31,836 nt of DNA from JANQUM01 sp047630355 (GTDB lineage Bacteria > Bacteroidota > Bacteroidia > Cytophagales > Spirosomataceae), in the NCBI GenBank assembly GCA_047630355.1, contig JBLHXN010000029.1:1-31836 (forward strand), read 5' to 3'. The notes below the pieces were generated by a model that did no database searches, had not been told where the DNA came from, and was given only the letters and a program-made list of their open reading frames with translations. The translations under genes were made by a program, and so were the position numbers. Position 1 is the stretch's first letter. Each line of letters starts with the position of its first letter. Shown one piece after another: positions 13,780 through 23,303 of this stretch.

Positions 13780-13871
13780 CTCCGGTTTTATTGTCTTGAC
13801 CTGACACAAAACTTACCTACTGTAATTCTTAAATTACATTTTCAAAACAGCCCTTTACACTTTGCTTAGAG

Positions 13872-16800
13872 CTACTTTAGAACAATATTTTTTGCACTTT
13901 CTGGCAGAATAAGCCTTCTACTTGATTGCGATAAATAAGAAGAACCGTAGTAAACTTCTCTAACCTGTTTCTTTCCGTTTAATTCGTACAGAACTCTTGT
14001 TGTAGTAGAGTTTACATCAACTACTTTGCCCGTTATAGATGTACTAAAGAGTTTTGCTTCTCCTCGGTTCTGAGACGCCATTACTTTTACTTCTCCGGAT
14101 AAATCGACGATTTTGACCAATGCTTTTGCGTCTCCGGTTACATTAAATCCAGCATTAAGTTTTGCGGCAAAATCTCCTTTTCCATCGCCAGAAAGTAGCA
14201 ACCCGTTTAGAGCATCGTAACGCCCCACGAGTAATTCGTTTCCGAAATTATTACCCACAAGTAGAACGTCCAGATTTCCGTCATTGTCAAAGTCTTCGAT
14301 TACTGTGCCGTTTATCGGGGCAAACTGAGCGTGAGTTGGTAAAGGCTTAATTTCGAATTTTCCATTTCCAAGATTCTCCACGTAAACCGAAGCGTTATAG
14401 TTTAAGGTAAATTCAGTTGCGGCAGAACGCTTATCTTCATCAAGAATATTGTCAAAAGTTGCGTCAGCATACGCAGTAAATGTGGTGTACCGCCCCTGCA
14501 TCATTGGCAACTGCTTACTCATATCGTCTTTTGCGTTATAAGGTGCTAATACTAACTTTTTGTCTTCGTTTGATTTCGGTAAATAGATAAACGGAATAGC
14601 ATCGTAGTTGCCATTATTATCAAAATCGCCCGCCAGTATTTTAGCCGGATATTTCTCCGTCCCTTTAAATCGAGCATTTAAACCCACATTTCCGACAATG
14701 TAATCTATATCGCCATCGCCGTCAAAATCACCGCCGTTTACACTATTCCACATGCCAAAGTAGTTTTCTAAACCCGTGCCCTTGAGTTCACTAAAATTCC
14801 CTTTATCATTTACAAATACGGCAATGGGGGCAAATTCCCGAACAATCATCAAGTCATTATCGCCGTCGTTATCAATGTCTGTCCAAAGGGCATCGCAGGT
14901 CAATCCAATTCCAATCAGAGCGGGGAATTTCTCTTTCGTCACGTCCACAAATTTGGCAACGCCTTTTTTGGAATCATTTCGCAGCAGTGTACTTGATACG
15001 GCTTTCGGATAATTGAACGGAGCGTTTCGTCCTCCGACAAATAAATCTAAATCACCATCATTATCGAAGTCACTTGCCCGTACGCACGAGCCAGCGGTAT
15101 AAAAACCAGGAAGAGCCGTTGTACTCAAGGAAAAGTTACCTTTCCCGTCATTTATAAATAGTTGGTCCTGATAAGTTTCGGCGTTCGGCTTGTCTTCGTT
15201 TCCGCCGTTCACGATATATAAATCTAAATCGCCGTCGCTGTCAGCATCAAAGAGCAAGCTTCCAATTTCTTCGTTTAGCTTTTTTGTAGTATCGGGTAAT
15301 TGTTGAAGCAGTTTTTCCGTGTATCCACCACCTGCTTGGCGTAACAGAAAGCTTCCGCTCTTAAACTTCGAACCACTTACGTACACATCTTCAAGTTTGT
15401 CACCGTTTACATCGCCCACCGCAAGCGACGGTCCCAGTTGGGAAAGCTTCTGCAGCATGAGACTTTGTAGGTTATAATCTATAAAATCACGCTCTTGGTG
15501 AAGAAAGGCCAGAGGTAATTCGTTAAATAATGTCTTTTTGGGTGCTTGAATAAAATCGTAGTCATCGCGGGCATCGCTTTGATTAACGGTGAGCACTTGG
15601 TTAGCTTTTACGTCACTAAATCGTTGAGATTTTCCGTTTCCCCAGACAATTACTAACTCGCTCATGCTTTTCTGACTGCCTAATCCGATGTGCACAACCG
15701 GCTCAATAGAAGAAAGGTACCCACGGGTCGGAATATTTTCGGCGTAAAATAGCTGCCCATCACTGTATTTACCTTTTACAACGGCTCCGTAACCAAAGAG
15801 GTTTGGGGCACTTCCTTTGAACTCTATCCGAAGGAAATTAGCGTTTTCGGAAGGAATATCCCGAGCGGTATTTTTGTACACAAAAGCCGAATCATTGATG
15901 TTATTCACTACGTAGTCCAAATCACCGTCATTATCCAAATCGCCGTAGGCAGCTCCGTTAGAAAAAGAAGGTATTTCTAAACCCCATGCTTCCGTTTTAT
16001 TTTCAAATGCGAGATTTCCGAGATTTCTGAAAGCATAGTTAGAAATTTTCACTTCGGGAATCTTCGTCATCAGAAATTCTGCCGAAGCGATGTTGTTGAT
16101 ACCTTGACGAAAAGCCATAAAATCGCGGTCAGTTACATCTTTGGGGAAACCGTTTGTGATTAATAAATCCCGGTATCCGTCATTATCAAAATCTGCCAGT
16201 GATGGACACCAACTCCAATCTGTTTCTGATACTCCCGCCAGCAATCCTATTTCGGTAAAAGGTGGCTGAATTCCGTCTCCGTAACTTCCCGAATTTAGCT
16301 GCAATGTATTTCGCATGTATTGATGCGTATAATCGAATTTCTCCGTAAACTGATAGACAAAATAGTTGTTCGGTGCCGCCAATAGCTTTTTACGCAAATT
16401 AGTGGCGGGCTGCATGTCAAGTGCCACGATATCGGGTAGACCGTCATTATTAATATCCGCGACATCATTACCCATTGCCGAATTGCTGCTGTGTTTGAAG
16501 TAGCGGTGTGCCTGATCGCTGAACGTACCGTTCTTGTTATTTATATAGAGTAAATCATCTGCGGCGTAATCGTTTGTTACGTAAATATCTTTCCAACCGT
16601 CCTGATTGATATCGCAGATAGTAAGACCGAGTCCATAACCTTCTATCGTAATTCCTGCTTCAGTGGAAACGTCTGTAAATACGGCGTGGCTCAATGTCTC
16701 GGAGTAATCATTCCGGTACAACTTATCTGTATTTGGGTACGAGCCGTCCGATACTTTTTTGCGAAACTGATTAGGGTATTGATCAATGACATCAATCAGC

Positions 16801-17375
16801 ACGTACAGGTCAAGGTCACCGTCGTTATCATAATCAAAAAAAGCGGCGTGCTCGCCGTGACCTTTGTCCGCAATTCCGTACGCTTCTGCCATTTCCTCAA
16901 AGACAGGAACTCCATCGGTGACGCCCTTATTAATGTAGAGCAAATTGCTCCGTTCTTCGGGAGTTTCGAAAATAGTAGCGGACACGTAAATATCCATTAG
17001 TCCATCGGCATTTATATCCACTACAGATACGCCCGAACTCCAGCGATTCACGCTATTTATTCCAGCTTGAGTAGATACATTCTGAAACTTAAAGTCGCCT
17101 TTATTGAGGTATAATTCATTTCCGACCTGATTCCCACTAAAGAAAATATCCAATAAGCCATCGTTGTCAAAATCAGCCAGACCTACCCCGCCGCCATTGT
17201 AGATGTACTCGGTAGTAATGATGTTCAGCGTATCGTTTGGGTTTATACGATTGGAGAAGGTAACACCCGTTTCGTCTACGGGTAAGCGTTCAAACAAGGC
17301 ATTGTCTGAGCTACAGCCGTAAAGCATAGCAGAAATCGTCAGTACATAAACGGGTAAATTAAACTTTCTTCTCAT
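13872..17375 (-). CDS. VCBS/FG-GAP repeat lipoprotein with ASPIC/UnbV domain
   Basis: 1167 residues. The N-terminus has a lipoprotein signal with C21 as lipidation site (SAMLYGCSSDN). The mature protein is a long series of FG-GAP/VCBS units, each with a calcium-binding D-x-D-x-D-G loop, for example DFDNDGLLDIFFSG, DYDNDGDLDLYV, DINADGLMDIYV and DSDGDLDLYIVNGG. An ASPIC/UnbV domain lies at about residues 512-597 (FGYGAVVKGKYSDGQ; VHIGLGSQKSMSELVIVWGNG). A second block of repeats fills the C-terminal half. These repeats fold as beta-propellers exposed outside the inner membrane. In Bacteroidota such proteins often sit beside SusC/SusD genes, as here, where it is divergent from susC1. The role may be glycan binding or surface attachment; no enzyme motif was seen. 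Confidence 0.92.
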   Translation of the reverse strand: MRRKFNLPVYVLTISAMLYGCSSDNALFERLPVDETGVTFSNRINPNDTLNIITTEYIYNGGGVGLADFDNDGLLDIFFSGNQVGNELYLNKGDFKFQNVSTQAGINSVNRWSSGVSVVDINADGLMDIYVSATIFETPEERSNLLYINKGVTDGVPVFEEMAEAYGIADKGHGEHAAFFDYDNDGDLDLYVLIDVIDQYPNQFRKKVSDGSYPNTDKLYRNDYSETLSHAVFTDVSTEAGITIEGYGLGLTICDINQDGWKDIYVTNDYAADDLLYINNKNGTFSDQAHRYFKHSSNSAMGNDVADINNDGLPDIVALDMQPATNLRKKLLAAPNNYFVYQFTEKFDYTHQYMRNTLQLNSGSYGDGIQPPFTEIGLLAGVSETDWSWCPSLADFDNDGYRDLLITNGFPKDVTDRDFMAFRQGINNIASAEFLMTKIPEVKISNYAFRNLGNLAFENKTEAWGLEIPSFSNGAAYGDLDNDGDLDYVVNNINDSAFVYKNTARDIPSENANFLRIEFKGSAPNLFGYGAVVKGKYSDGQLFYAENIPTRGYLSSIEPVVHIGLGSQKSMSELVIVWGNGKSQRFSDVKANQVLTVNQSDARDDYDFIQAPKKTLFNELPLAFLHQERDFIDYNLQSLMLQKLSQLGPSLAVGDVNGDKLEDVYVSGSKFKSGSFLLRQAGGGYTEKLLQQLPDTTKKLNEEIGSLLFDADSDGDLDLYIVNGGNEDKPNAETYQDQLFINDGKGNFSLSTTALPGFYTAGSCVRASDFDNDGDLDLFVGGRNAPFNYPKAVSSTLLRNDSKKGVAKFVDVTKEKFPALIGIGLTCDALWTDIDNDGDNDLMIVREFAPIAVFVNDKGNFSELKGTGLENYFGMWNSVNGGDFDGDGDIDYIVGNVGLNARFKGTEKYPAKILAGDFDNNGNYDAIPFIYLPKSNEDKKLVLAPYNAKDDMSKQLPMMQGRYTTFTAYADATFDNILDEDKRSAATEFTLNYNASVYVENLGNGKFEIKPLPTHAQFAPINGTVIEDFDNDGNLDVLLVGNNFGNELLVGRYDALNGLLLSGDGKGDFAAKLNAGFNVTGDAKALVKIVDLSGEVKVMASQNRGEAKLFSTSITGKVVDVNSTTTRVLYELNGKKQVREVYYGSSYLSQSSRRLILPESAKNIVLK

Positions 17376-17641
17376 TTTTTACTTCTGGTTAACTGAATCT
17401 TGGCCTGTGTAATTTTTTCTTAGAATAATTCAATATATATGCTCAAATTATAACTATTCTAATTAATAGTTGTTAGTATCAAATTTATTTTTTAAATAAA
17501 TTTAAAAATGTGTCCGCAAATTTAGTTTCATTGTGCTAAATTTTTATAGCTTTATAAAAATTATCTATAACCTTATGAATATTGTCTATTAATTTAAGCA
17601 ATATTCATATCTATTTTTCAATCTTTTAACAACTTAATTTT
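17376..17641. promoter_or_regulatory. Divergent control region between the VCBS gene and susC1
   Basis: A 266-base, very AT-rich stretch that must hold promoters in both directions. The minus strand has TAAATTTG twice (17480-17487 and 17517-17524), each a TAnnTTTG match but without a well-spaced -33 box. A perfect inverted repeat AAATTTATTT/AAATAAATTT spans 17481-17503. No clear plus-strand promoter for susC1 could be chosen. No coding frame. Confidence 0.4.
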
Positions 17642-20600
17642 ATGAAGAAAGTTCTCATCTCGAGGCACTTCTGCGTTAGTTTGACCCTACTCCTATTTAT
17701 GGGGTTGGGCGGATTTGCACAGGAAAAGAAAGTATCAGGTAGAGTCACCGACGGAACAAATTTCGGAATTCCCGGAGTTAGTGTTGCCATCAAAGGTACA
17801 ACCAAAGGTACTATTTCGGATGCAGATGGAAAGTATTCCATTGATGTTACTGCGTCTAGCACTACGCTAGTTTTTAGTTCTATTGGCTATATAGCTGAAG
17901 AAATTACGATCGGAAACCAAACGGTAATCGACGTAGCACTTACAGGTGATTCACAAACTCTTGATGAAATAATTGTAACCGGTTACGGTTCACAATCAAA
18001 AAGGGAAATTACCGGAGCTGTTACAACGGTAGATGCCAAAGACCTCGCATCGATTCCAGCAACTACTTTTGCTCAACAGCTACAGGGTCGGGCTTCTGGT
18101 CTTAACGTTGTGAACGATGCAACTCCGGGTGGTAACGCAACAGTACGTATTCGTGGTTTTGGTACAATTGGTAACAACGATCCATTATTTGTTATTGACG
18201 GTGTACCTACCGAAAATTCAGGAAACCTTAACCCGAACGATATTGAAACTATCCAAATTTTGAAGGACGCTTCGGCGGCTTCGATTTACGGTTCACGTGC
18301 GGCAAACGGCGTTATTATTGTTACTACTAAGCGAGGTAAAGTCGGCAAGCCGGTAATTTCCTTCAATGCTTATTATGGTACGCAGCGTAATGCTCAGGAT
18401 GTAGAAGTGCTGAACGCAAAAGAATTAGGTGAGTACCTTTACTTAGCTGATAAGTATGCCGGTAAAACACCTGCTCACGGTCAGTACACTTTTGGACCAA
18501 ACGGCGAAGTTACCATTCCGGATTACGTATTCCCAAGTCGGGGAGCATTAGGTCAAGTTGACGAATCTACGTATTCATTGACTCCCAATAACGTAAATCC
18601 AATCGTTCGTTCGGCAGACACTAACTGGTGGAACGAAGTAACTCAAACAGCTCCAATTCAAAATTATGAGCTTTCAGCTTCTGGTGGAACAGAGAACGGT
18701 CGTTATGCCCTTTCGATGAGCTATTTCAACCAGGAAGGTGTAGTTAGATTTGTTGGTTATGAGCGTTACACTATTCGTGCGAATACTGAATTCTCAGCTT
18801 TGAATAAGAAGTTACGCATTGGCGAAAACCTCTCGCTTTCATTTGACAACCGTAAAGGTGGTTTCTCTAACAGTCAGGAGCAAAATGCCGTTGCGGGTAG
18901 CTATAAGCATCACCCTTTATTACCTGTCTATGACATCAGTGGTTTCTTTGCTGGTGCCCGTGGTGCTAACTTAGGAAACAACTCTAACCCGTACGCTACG
19001 CTTTCGAGACAACAAGACAACCGCACGCTACGCTTGCGTCCGTTTGGAAATGTCTATGCCTCCTATGATATAATTCCTGATTTGACACTTAAAACAAGTG
19101 TTGGTATGGATGCATCTGCACAACGAGGACGTTACATTGGCCGTGCCAACCCAGAATACGTAGAAGGTAACTTCGTGAGTACCTCCCAGTCTGAGAATGA
19201 ATATAAGTTCCAATGGATCTGGACTAACACACTTAGTTATACCAAGAAGTTTGGCACTGATCACAAGATTGATGCTTACGTTGGTATCGAGTCAATTAGA
19301 GAATTTGGTGAAGTTTTTGGAGCGTCCCGTCAAGGATATGCTTTTGAAATCAATCCAATTATTAGCTACTTAGACTTAGGTGATCCTACTACCGCCAGTA
19401 ATTACGGAAGAGCAATCAGTGATTTCTCGCTTTATTCACAGTTTGGCAAGGTCAACTATAGCTTCAGAGACAAGTACCTTGTACAGGGTATTTTACGTAA
19501 TGATGCTTCTTCCCGTTTCCTATCGGCTTCTCGAAATGCAGTTTTTCCAGCATTTAGTGTAGGTTGGAGAATCTCAGAAGAAAACTTCATCAAGGATAAC
19601 TTACCGTTCATAAACGACATGAAAGTTCGTTACGGATGGGGTAAGACAGGTAACCAAAGAATTGGAGACTACAACGCATATACCACCTACCGGGCAAATA
19701 TTTTCAACGCCGGTTATCCAATCGACGGTTCACAGAGTATTCCAAGAATTGGTTATGATGCACAAGCCTTTGGTAATCCAAATGCAAAGTGGGAGACTAC
19801 TACCTCTAACAACCTTGGTTTGGATGTAACTATGTTGAACAATAAGTTAACAGTAGAATTAGATTTCTGGAATCGCGTAACATCAGATATGTTATTCAGT
19901 ATCCCGCCAAGTTACGCCGCTGGTGATGCAGCAGCACCTTCATTCAACGTAGGTCAAATGACTAACAAGGGTGTTGACTTAGGCGTAACTTATAATGATG
20001 TGGCTATGGGCGGAGATTTCCGTTACAGTGTCTCCGTTAACTACTCATTGTACCGCAACAACGTGGATAGACTTGCCGAAAGCGATAATACTCGCTTGAT
20101 TGGTGCTGGTTCTCGTTTTGGTCCGATTACAGTTTCGGAAGCAGGAAAGCCAATTTCGTCTTTCTTTGGATATAATGTATTGGGCATCTTCCAGTCAGAT
20201 GAAGAAGCAGATGCTTGGGCTCCCTACGGAGATTACAACGCCGCTGGTAAATTCAAGATGGAAGACGTTAACGGTGATGGCGTAATTACTGACGCTGACC
20301 GTACGTTTATCGGAAGTCCACACCCTGACTTCAATTACGGTGTAAATGTAAATATTGGCTACAAGGCGTTTGACCTGACATTGTTCGGAAATGGTGTAGT
20401 TGGGAACAGTGTTTACAACTACGTTCGTGGTTTCTCTGATTTCAACACTTTCCAGGGTAACCGTTCGAAAAGAGCTTTGTATGATGCATGGCAGCCATCT
20501 AACACAGGTGGTACAGTGCCAATCATGGATGCTAACGATCAGATCAGTTCACGTCCTTCTTCTTACTTTATCGAAGATGGTACGTACTTCCGTTTACGTA

Positions 20601-20818
20601 ATGCACAACTTACTTACGCGTTACCAAGTAGCCTTGCTGCAAAAGTAGGTCTTGGTGCCGCCCGCATTTATGTTCAGGGACAAAACATGATTACAATCAC
20701 GAATTACACTGGCTTGAATCCTGAGATTCAGACAACCACTGACGGTACGCTTGGATTTGACGGTGGATTTATGCCCGTTTCTAAGAACTTGATTTTTGGA
20801 GTTAATGTATCGTTTTAA
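17642..20818 (+). CDS. SusC/RagA family TonB-linked outer membrane transporter (SusC1)
   Basis: 1058 residues, typical of SusC. A signal peptide (cleavage near GGFAQ, residue 27) is followed by a carboxypeptidase-regulatory-like domain (about 30-105; VSGRVTDGTNFGIPGVSVAI), a TonB-box-like segment LDEIIVTGYG (107-116) and a plug (about 125-235) with LQGRASGLNV, VRIRGFGTIG and LFVIDGVPTEN, then SIYGSRAANGVIIVTTKRG. The rest is a 22-strand-type barrel ending in VNVSF. With its SusD partner it should import an oligosaccharide or other glycan or peptide across the outer membrane using TonB energy. susD1 begins 29 bases downstream in the same operon. No N-terminal STN extension is present, so signalling to an ECF anti-sigma factor is not expected. 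Confidence 0.95.
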   Translation: MKKVLISRHFCVSLTLLLFMGLGGFAQEKKVSGRVTDGTNFGIPGVSVAIKGTTKGTISDADGKYSIDVTASSTTLVFSSIGYIAEEITIGNQTVIDVALTGDSQTLDEIIVTGYGSQSKREITGAVTTVDAKDLASIPATTFAQQLQGRASGLNVVNDATPGGNATVRIRGFGTIGNNDPLFVIDGVPTENSGNLNPNDIETIQILKDASAASIYGSRAANGVIIVTTKRGKVGKPVISFNAYYGTQRNAQDVEVLNAKELGEYLYLADKYAGKTPAHGQYTFGPNGEVTIPDYVFPSRGALGQVDESTYSLTPNNVNPIVRSADTNWWNEVTQTAPIQNYELSASGGTENGRYALSMSYFNQEGVVRFVGYERYTIRANTEFSALNKKLRIGENLSLSFDNRKGGFSNSQEQNAVAGSYKHHPLLPVYDISGFFAGARGANLGNNSNPYATLSRQQDNRTLRLRPFGNVYASYDIIPDLTLKTSVGMDASAQRGRYIGRANPEYVEGNFVSTSQSENEYKFQWIWTNTLSYTKKFGTDHKIDAYVGIESIREFGEVFGASRQGYAFEINPIISYLDLGDPTTASNYGRAISDFSLYSQFGKVNYSFRDKYLVQGILRNDASSRFLSASRNAVFPAFSVGWRISEENFIKDNLPFINDMKVRYGWGKTGNQRIGDYNAYTTYRANIFNAGYPIDGSQSIPRIGYDAQAFGNPNAKWETTTSNNLGLDVTMLNNKLTVELDFWNRVTSDMLFSIPPSYAAGDAAAPSFNVGQMTNKGVDLGVTYNDVAMGGDFRYSVSVNYSLYRNNVDRLAESDNTRLIGAGSRFGPITVSEAGKPISSFFGYNVLGIFQSDEEADAWAPYGDYNAAGKFKMEDVNGDGVITDADRTFIGSPHPDFNYGVNVNIGYKAFDLTLFGNGVVGNSVYNYVRGFSDFNTFQGNRSKRALYDAWQPSNTGGTVPIMDANDQISSRPSSYFIEDGTYFRLRNAQLTYALPSSLAAKVGLGAARIYVQGQNMITITNYTGLNPEIQTTTDGTLGFDGGFMPVSKNLIFGVNVSF

Positions 20819-20847
20819 TTAAAGGAAAAAATTAAAAAAAATAACAA

Positions 20848-22644
20848 ATGAAATATAACACACTAAAATACGGTGTTCTTTCAAGCATACTGGCGGGAGG
20901 TTTATTCCTGTCGTGTGATGATGAATTCCTAACCCGTTCACCACAGGGGCAATATAGCCCGGACGCTCTTCAATCAGCCGATGGCGTTGAAGGGATATTA
21001 ATCGGTGCTTACGCAATGCTTGACGGTCAAGGACTTGACGGTCAGAACCCTTGGAATAACGATATCCAAAGTTGGGTATTCGGTGGTATCGCATCTGATG
21101 ACGCCTACAAAGGTACCGATGCTGGTGACCAACCAGAGCAATCATTTATTGAAAGATATGACTTTCAAACAACGAACGGTCATATTAACAACAAGTGGCG
21201 GGGACTCTATAAGGGTGTTGCCCGTACGAACGATGTACTCAACACGCTCAAAAGTGTTGAGAATATAAACGATAACCGTAGAAAGCAAATTGAAGCAGAA
21301 GCGAGGTTTTTACGTGGTGTTTATCACTTCGAAGCCCGTAAAATGTGGAAAAAGGTTCCTTACATTGATGATAACACGTACGATCTGAATGATTTGGAGA
21401 GTACTAAAATCCCTAATGATTCGGAAATATGGCCAATGATCGAAGCAGACTTCGAGGCGGCAATGAATGTTCTGCCCGAAACGCAGTCAGAAGTTGGTCG
21501 TCCAACAAAGTACGCCGCAATGGGCTTTTTGGCTAAAGCCAAGATGTACCAAGGTTGGGATATAAGTACGGGAGCTGCTAATACGGCGAAACTACAAGAA
21601 GCGAAAGCCTTGCTTGATCAGATTGTGAACAGTGGTAAGTATTCTTTGGCTGACAAATTTGACAATAACTTTCGTATTGCAACTCGTAACAACAAAGAGT
21701 CAATCTTTGAAATACAGTACGCGGTAAGTAGTGCGTCTGACGCTGCCGGCACAGCTGGCCCAGGCTTAGCCCACCCGTATATTTCTCCGTGGGGCTGTTG
21801 TGGGTTCTACCAGCCATCTCAGAACCTGGTAAATGCATTCAAGACCTCTCCACAAGGTTTACCTCTTTTGGACACATTCAATGCCTCTGATGTTAAGAAT
21901 GACCAAGGGTTGGCCTATTCAGAAGCGTTCGAGCCTCACACCGGACCACTTGATCCTCGTTTAGATCATACGGTTGGTCGTCGTGGCATTTTATTCATTG
22001 ACTTCAAGATCCACGGTAGTGATTTTATTCGTGACCAAACCTATGCAGGTCCTTATTCTCCAATGAAGCACATTGCGGAAAGAGCGGGCTTTGGAATTAG
22101 TGGTTGGGGTAACTTATCAAGCAATAACTACCGTATCATGCGTTACGGAATGGTATTGTTATGGTTAGCTGAGTGCGAAGTAGAATTAGGCAACTTAGAA
22201 AGGGCCAAGGCACTCGTAAATGAAATTCGTACTCGTGCTGCTAATCCGGCCGGGTTTGTGCCGAAAACTGAGCAACTTGCTAGTTCACGTGATGATTTCA
22301 GAATCGTGACGGATCCGAGTGGTAACCCTGTTCCGGCTGCGAATTACGTAATCAAAACCTACGATGCTCCCTGGACAGACAAAGCTACCGCTCGTAAAGC
22401 GGTTCGTTTCGAAGAACGTTTGGAATTTGGCATGGAAGGACACCGCTTCTTCGATTTAGTTCGTTGGGGTGTTGCCTCTACAGTGCTAAACAAATACATT
22501 ACTGAAGAAAAAGACAACCGTGCGTATCTGGCAGGTGCTACTTTCCAAAAAGGAAAGAACGAGTACTTTCCTATACCTTTGAATGCTATTGATCGCTCGG
22601 CGAAAGATGGTGTTCCTACGTTGACTCAAGATCCTGCTTATTAA
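20848..22644 (+). CDS. SusD/RagB family surface lipoprotein (SusD1)
   Basis: 598 residues. The lipoprotein signal ends at C23 (GGLFLSCDDEF), followed by acidic residues, as in surface-exported Bacteroidota lipoproteins. The N-terminal TPR-type helices include EARFLRGVYHFEARKMWKKV and the C-terminal SusD domain contains VRFEERLEFGMEGHRFFDLV and FQKGKNEYFPIP, the standard family ending. It should cap the SusC1 barrel and bind the ligand at the cell surface. The Cys-Cys segment WGCCGFYQPSQNL and LDHTVGRRGI are shared with SusD2, showing that the two pairs are related. A strong terminator follows. Confidence 0.95.
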   Translation: MKYNTLKYGVLSSILAGGLFLSCDDEFLTRSPQGQYSPDALQSADGVEGILIGAYAMLDGQGLDGQNPWNNDIQSWVFGGIASDDAYKGTDAGDQPEQSFIERYDFQTTNGHINNKWRGLYKGVARTNDVLNTLKSVENINDNRRKQIEAEARFLRGVYHFEARKMWKKVPYIDDNTYDLNDLESTKIPNDSEIWPMIEADFEAAMNVLPETQSEVGRPTKYAAMGFLAKAKMYQGWDISTGAANTAKLQEAKALLDQIVNSGKYSLADKFDNNFRIATRNNKESIFEIQYAVSSASDAAGTAGPGLAHPYISPWGCCGFYQPSQNLVNAFKTSPQGLPLLDTFNASDVKNDQGLAYSEAFEPHTGPLDPRLDHTVGRRGILFIDFKIHGSDFIRDQTYAGPYSPMKHIAERAGFGISGWGNLSSNNYRIMRYGMVLLWLAECEVELGNLERAKALVNEIRTRAANPAGFVPKTEQLASSRDDFRIVTDPSGNPVPAANYVIKTYDAPWTDKATARKAVRFEERLEFGMEGHRFFDLVRWGVASTVLNKYITEEKDNRAYLAGATFQKGKNEYFPIPLNAIDRSAKDGVPTLTQDPAY

Positions 22645-22672
22645 TCTGATCAGGTTCAGTTACTATTAACTT

Positions 22673-22710
22673 AAAAGAGGTTACCTAAAATTCGGGTAAC
22701 CTCTTTTTTT
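22673..22710 (+). terminator. Rho-independent terminator of susC1-susD1
   Basis: AGAGGTTACC (22676-22685) pairs with GGTAACCTCT (22695-22704), extended by A-T pairs on the outside, and is followed by a run of eight T. It lies about 30 bases after the susD1 stop. Confidence 0.9.
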
Positions 22711-23241
22711 TGTGCTGGAATACTGTGCGAGGAGTCAATTTTTGCTGGCAGTGAGCAAGTCAATAGGGATAGGTGGTTAGATTTAATAGTACGCTATGAT
22801 TGCTTGTAGTACTATGTAATGTACAGCGACTCCCCTCTCTCGTCAATAGGTTTTATGATTAACACTAAAGGTATCAGTAAGTGATCTATTCGTACACTTT
22901 CATTTCATAGAAGCACTAAATTCACACCTATCAGAGTCGATTGGTAAGTAATGCAAATGATATGTTTCACAATATTTTAACCGCGAAGGCGATTATATAT
23001 CTTCTTTGGAATTACCCCAATGGAATTATGCCTTAGCGTCTTTGCGGTAAATGAAAGCGGACGGACAGATTATCAATATTAATGTCAAATAATTAGCTCC
23101 TCCTACTTATTGTAGATTAATAGTGGTTGGGCACCAGAATAGATTTACGGTAAGGTACGCTTAGAGGAGCCTATTTTACGCAAGAAGAAATGGTTCTACA
23201 GATAATTAGCGAGTATAACATCGATAATCTAAGGCTTTTAA
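22711..23241. other. Gene-free gap between convergent susD genes, with an imperfect terminal inverted repeat
   Basis: About 530 bases with frequent stops in every frame; no gene, RNA or promoter could be supported. At 22980-22991 ACCGCGAAGGCG faces CGTCTTTGCGGT at 23037-23048 (10 of 12 pairs), bounding a 69-bp unit that also holds a direct repeat TGGAATTA (23007 and 23021). Such CCGCAAAG-type ends resemble short non-autonomous repeats, but this is tentative. The rest shows nothing recognisable. Confidence 0.45.
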
Positions 23242-23245
23242 CAAG

Positions 23246-23277
23246 AAAAAAGGAGATAGAATATCTATCTCCTTTTT
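23246..23277 (-). terminator. Rho-independent terminator of susC2-susD2
   Basis: GGAGATAG (23252-23259) pairs with CTATCTCC (23265-23272), loop AATAT, with A run upstream and T run downstream. Read on the minus strand it follows the susD2 stop at 23304 by about 30 bases and ends in a T tract. Confidence 0.85.
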
Positions 23278-23303
23278 CTATAAATTAGATTTGTACTCGG
23301 TTA

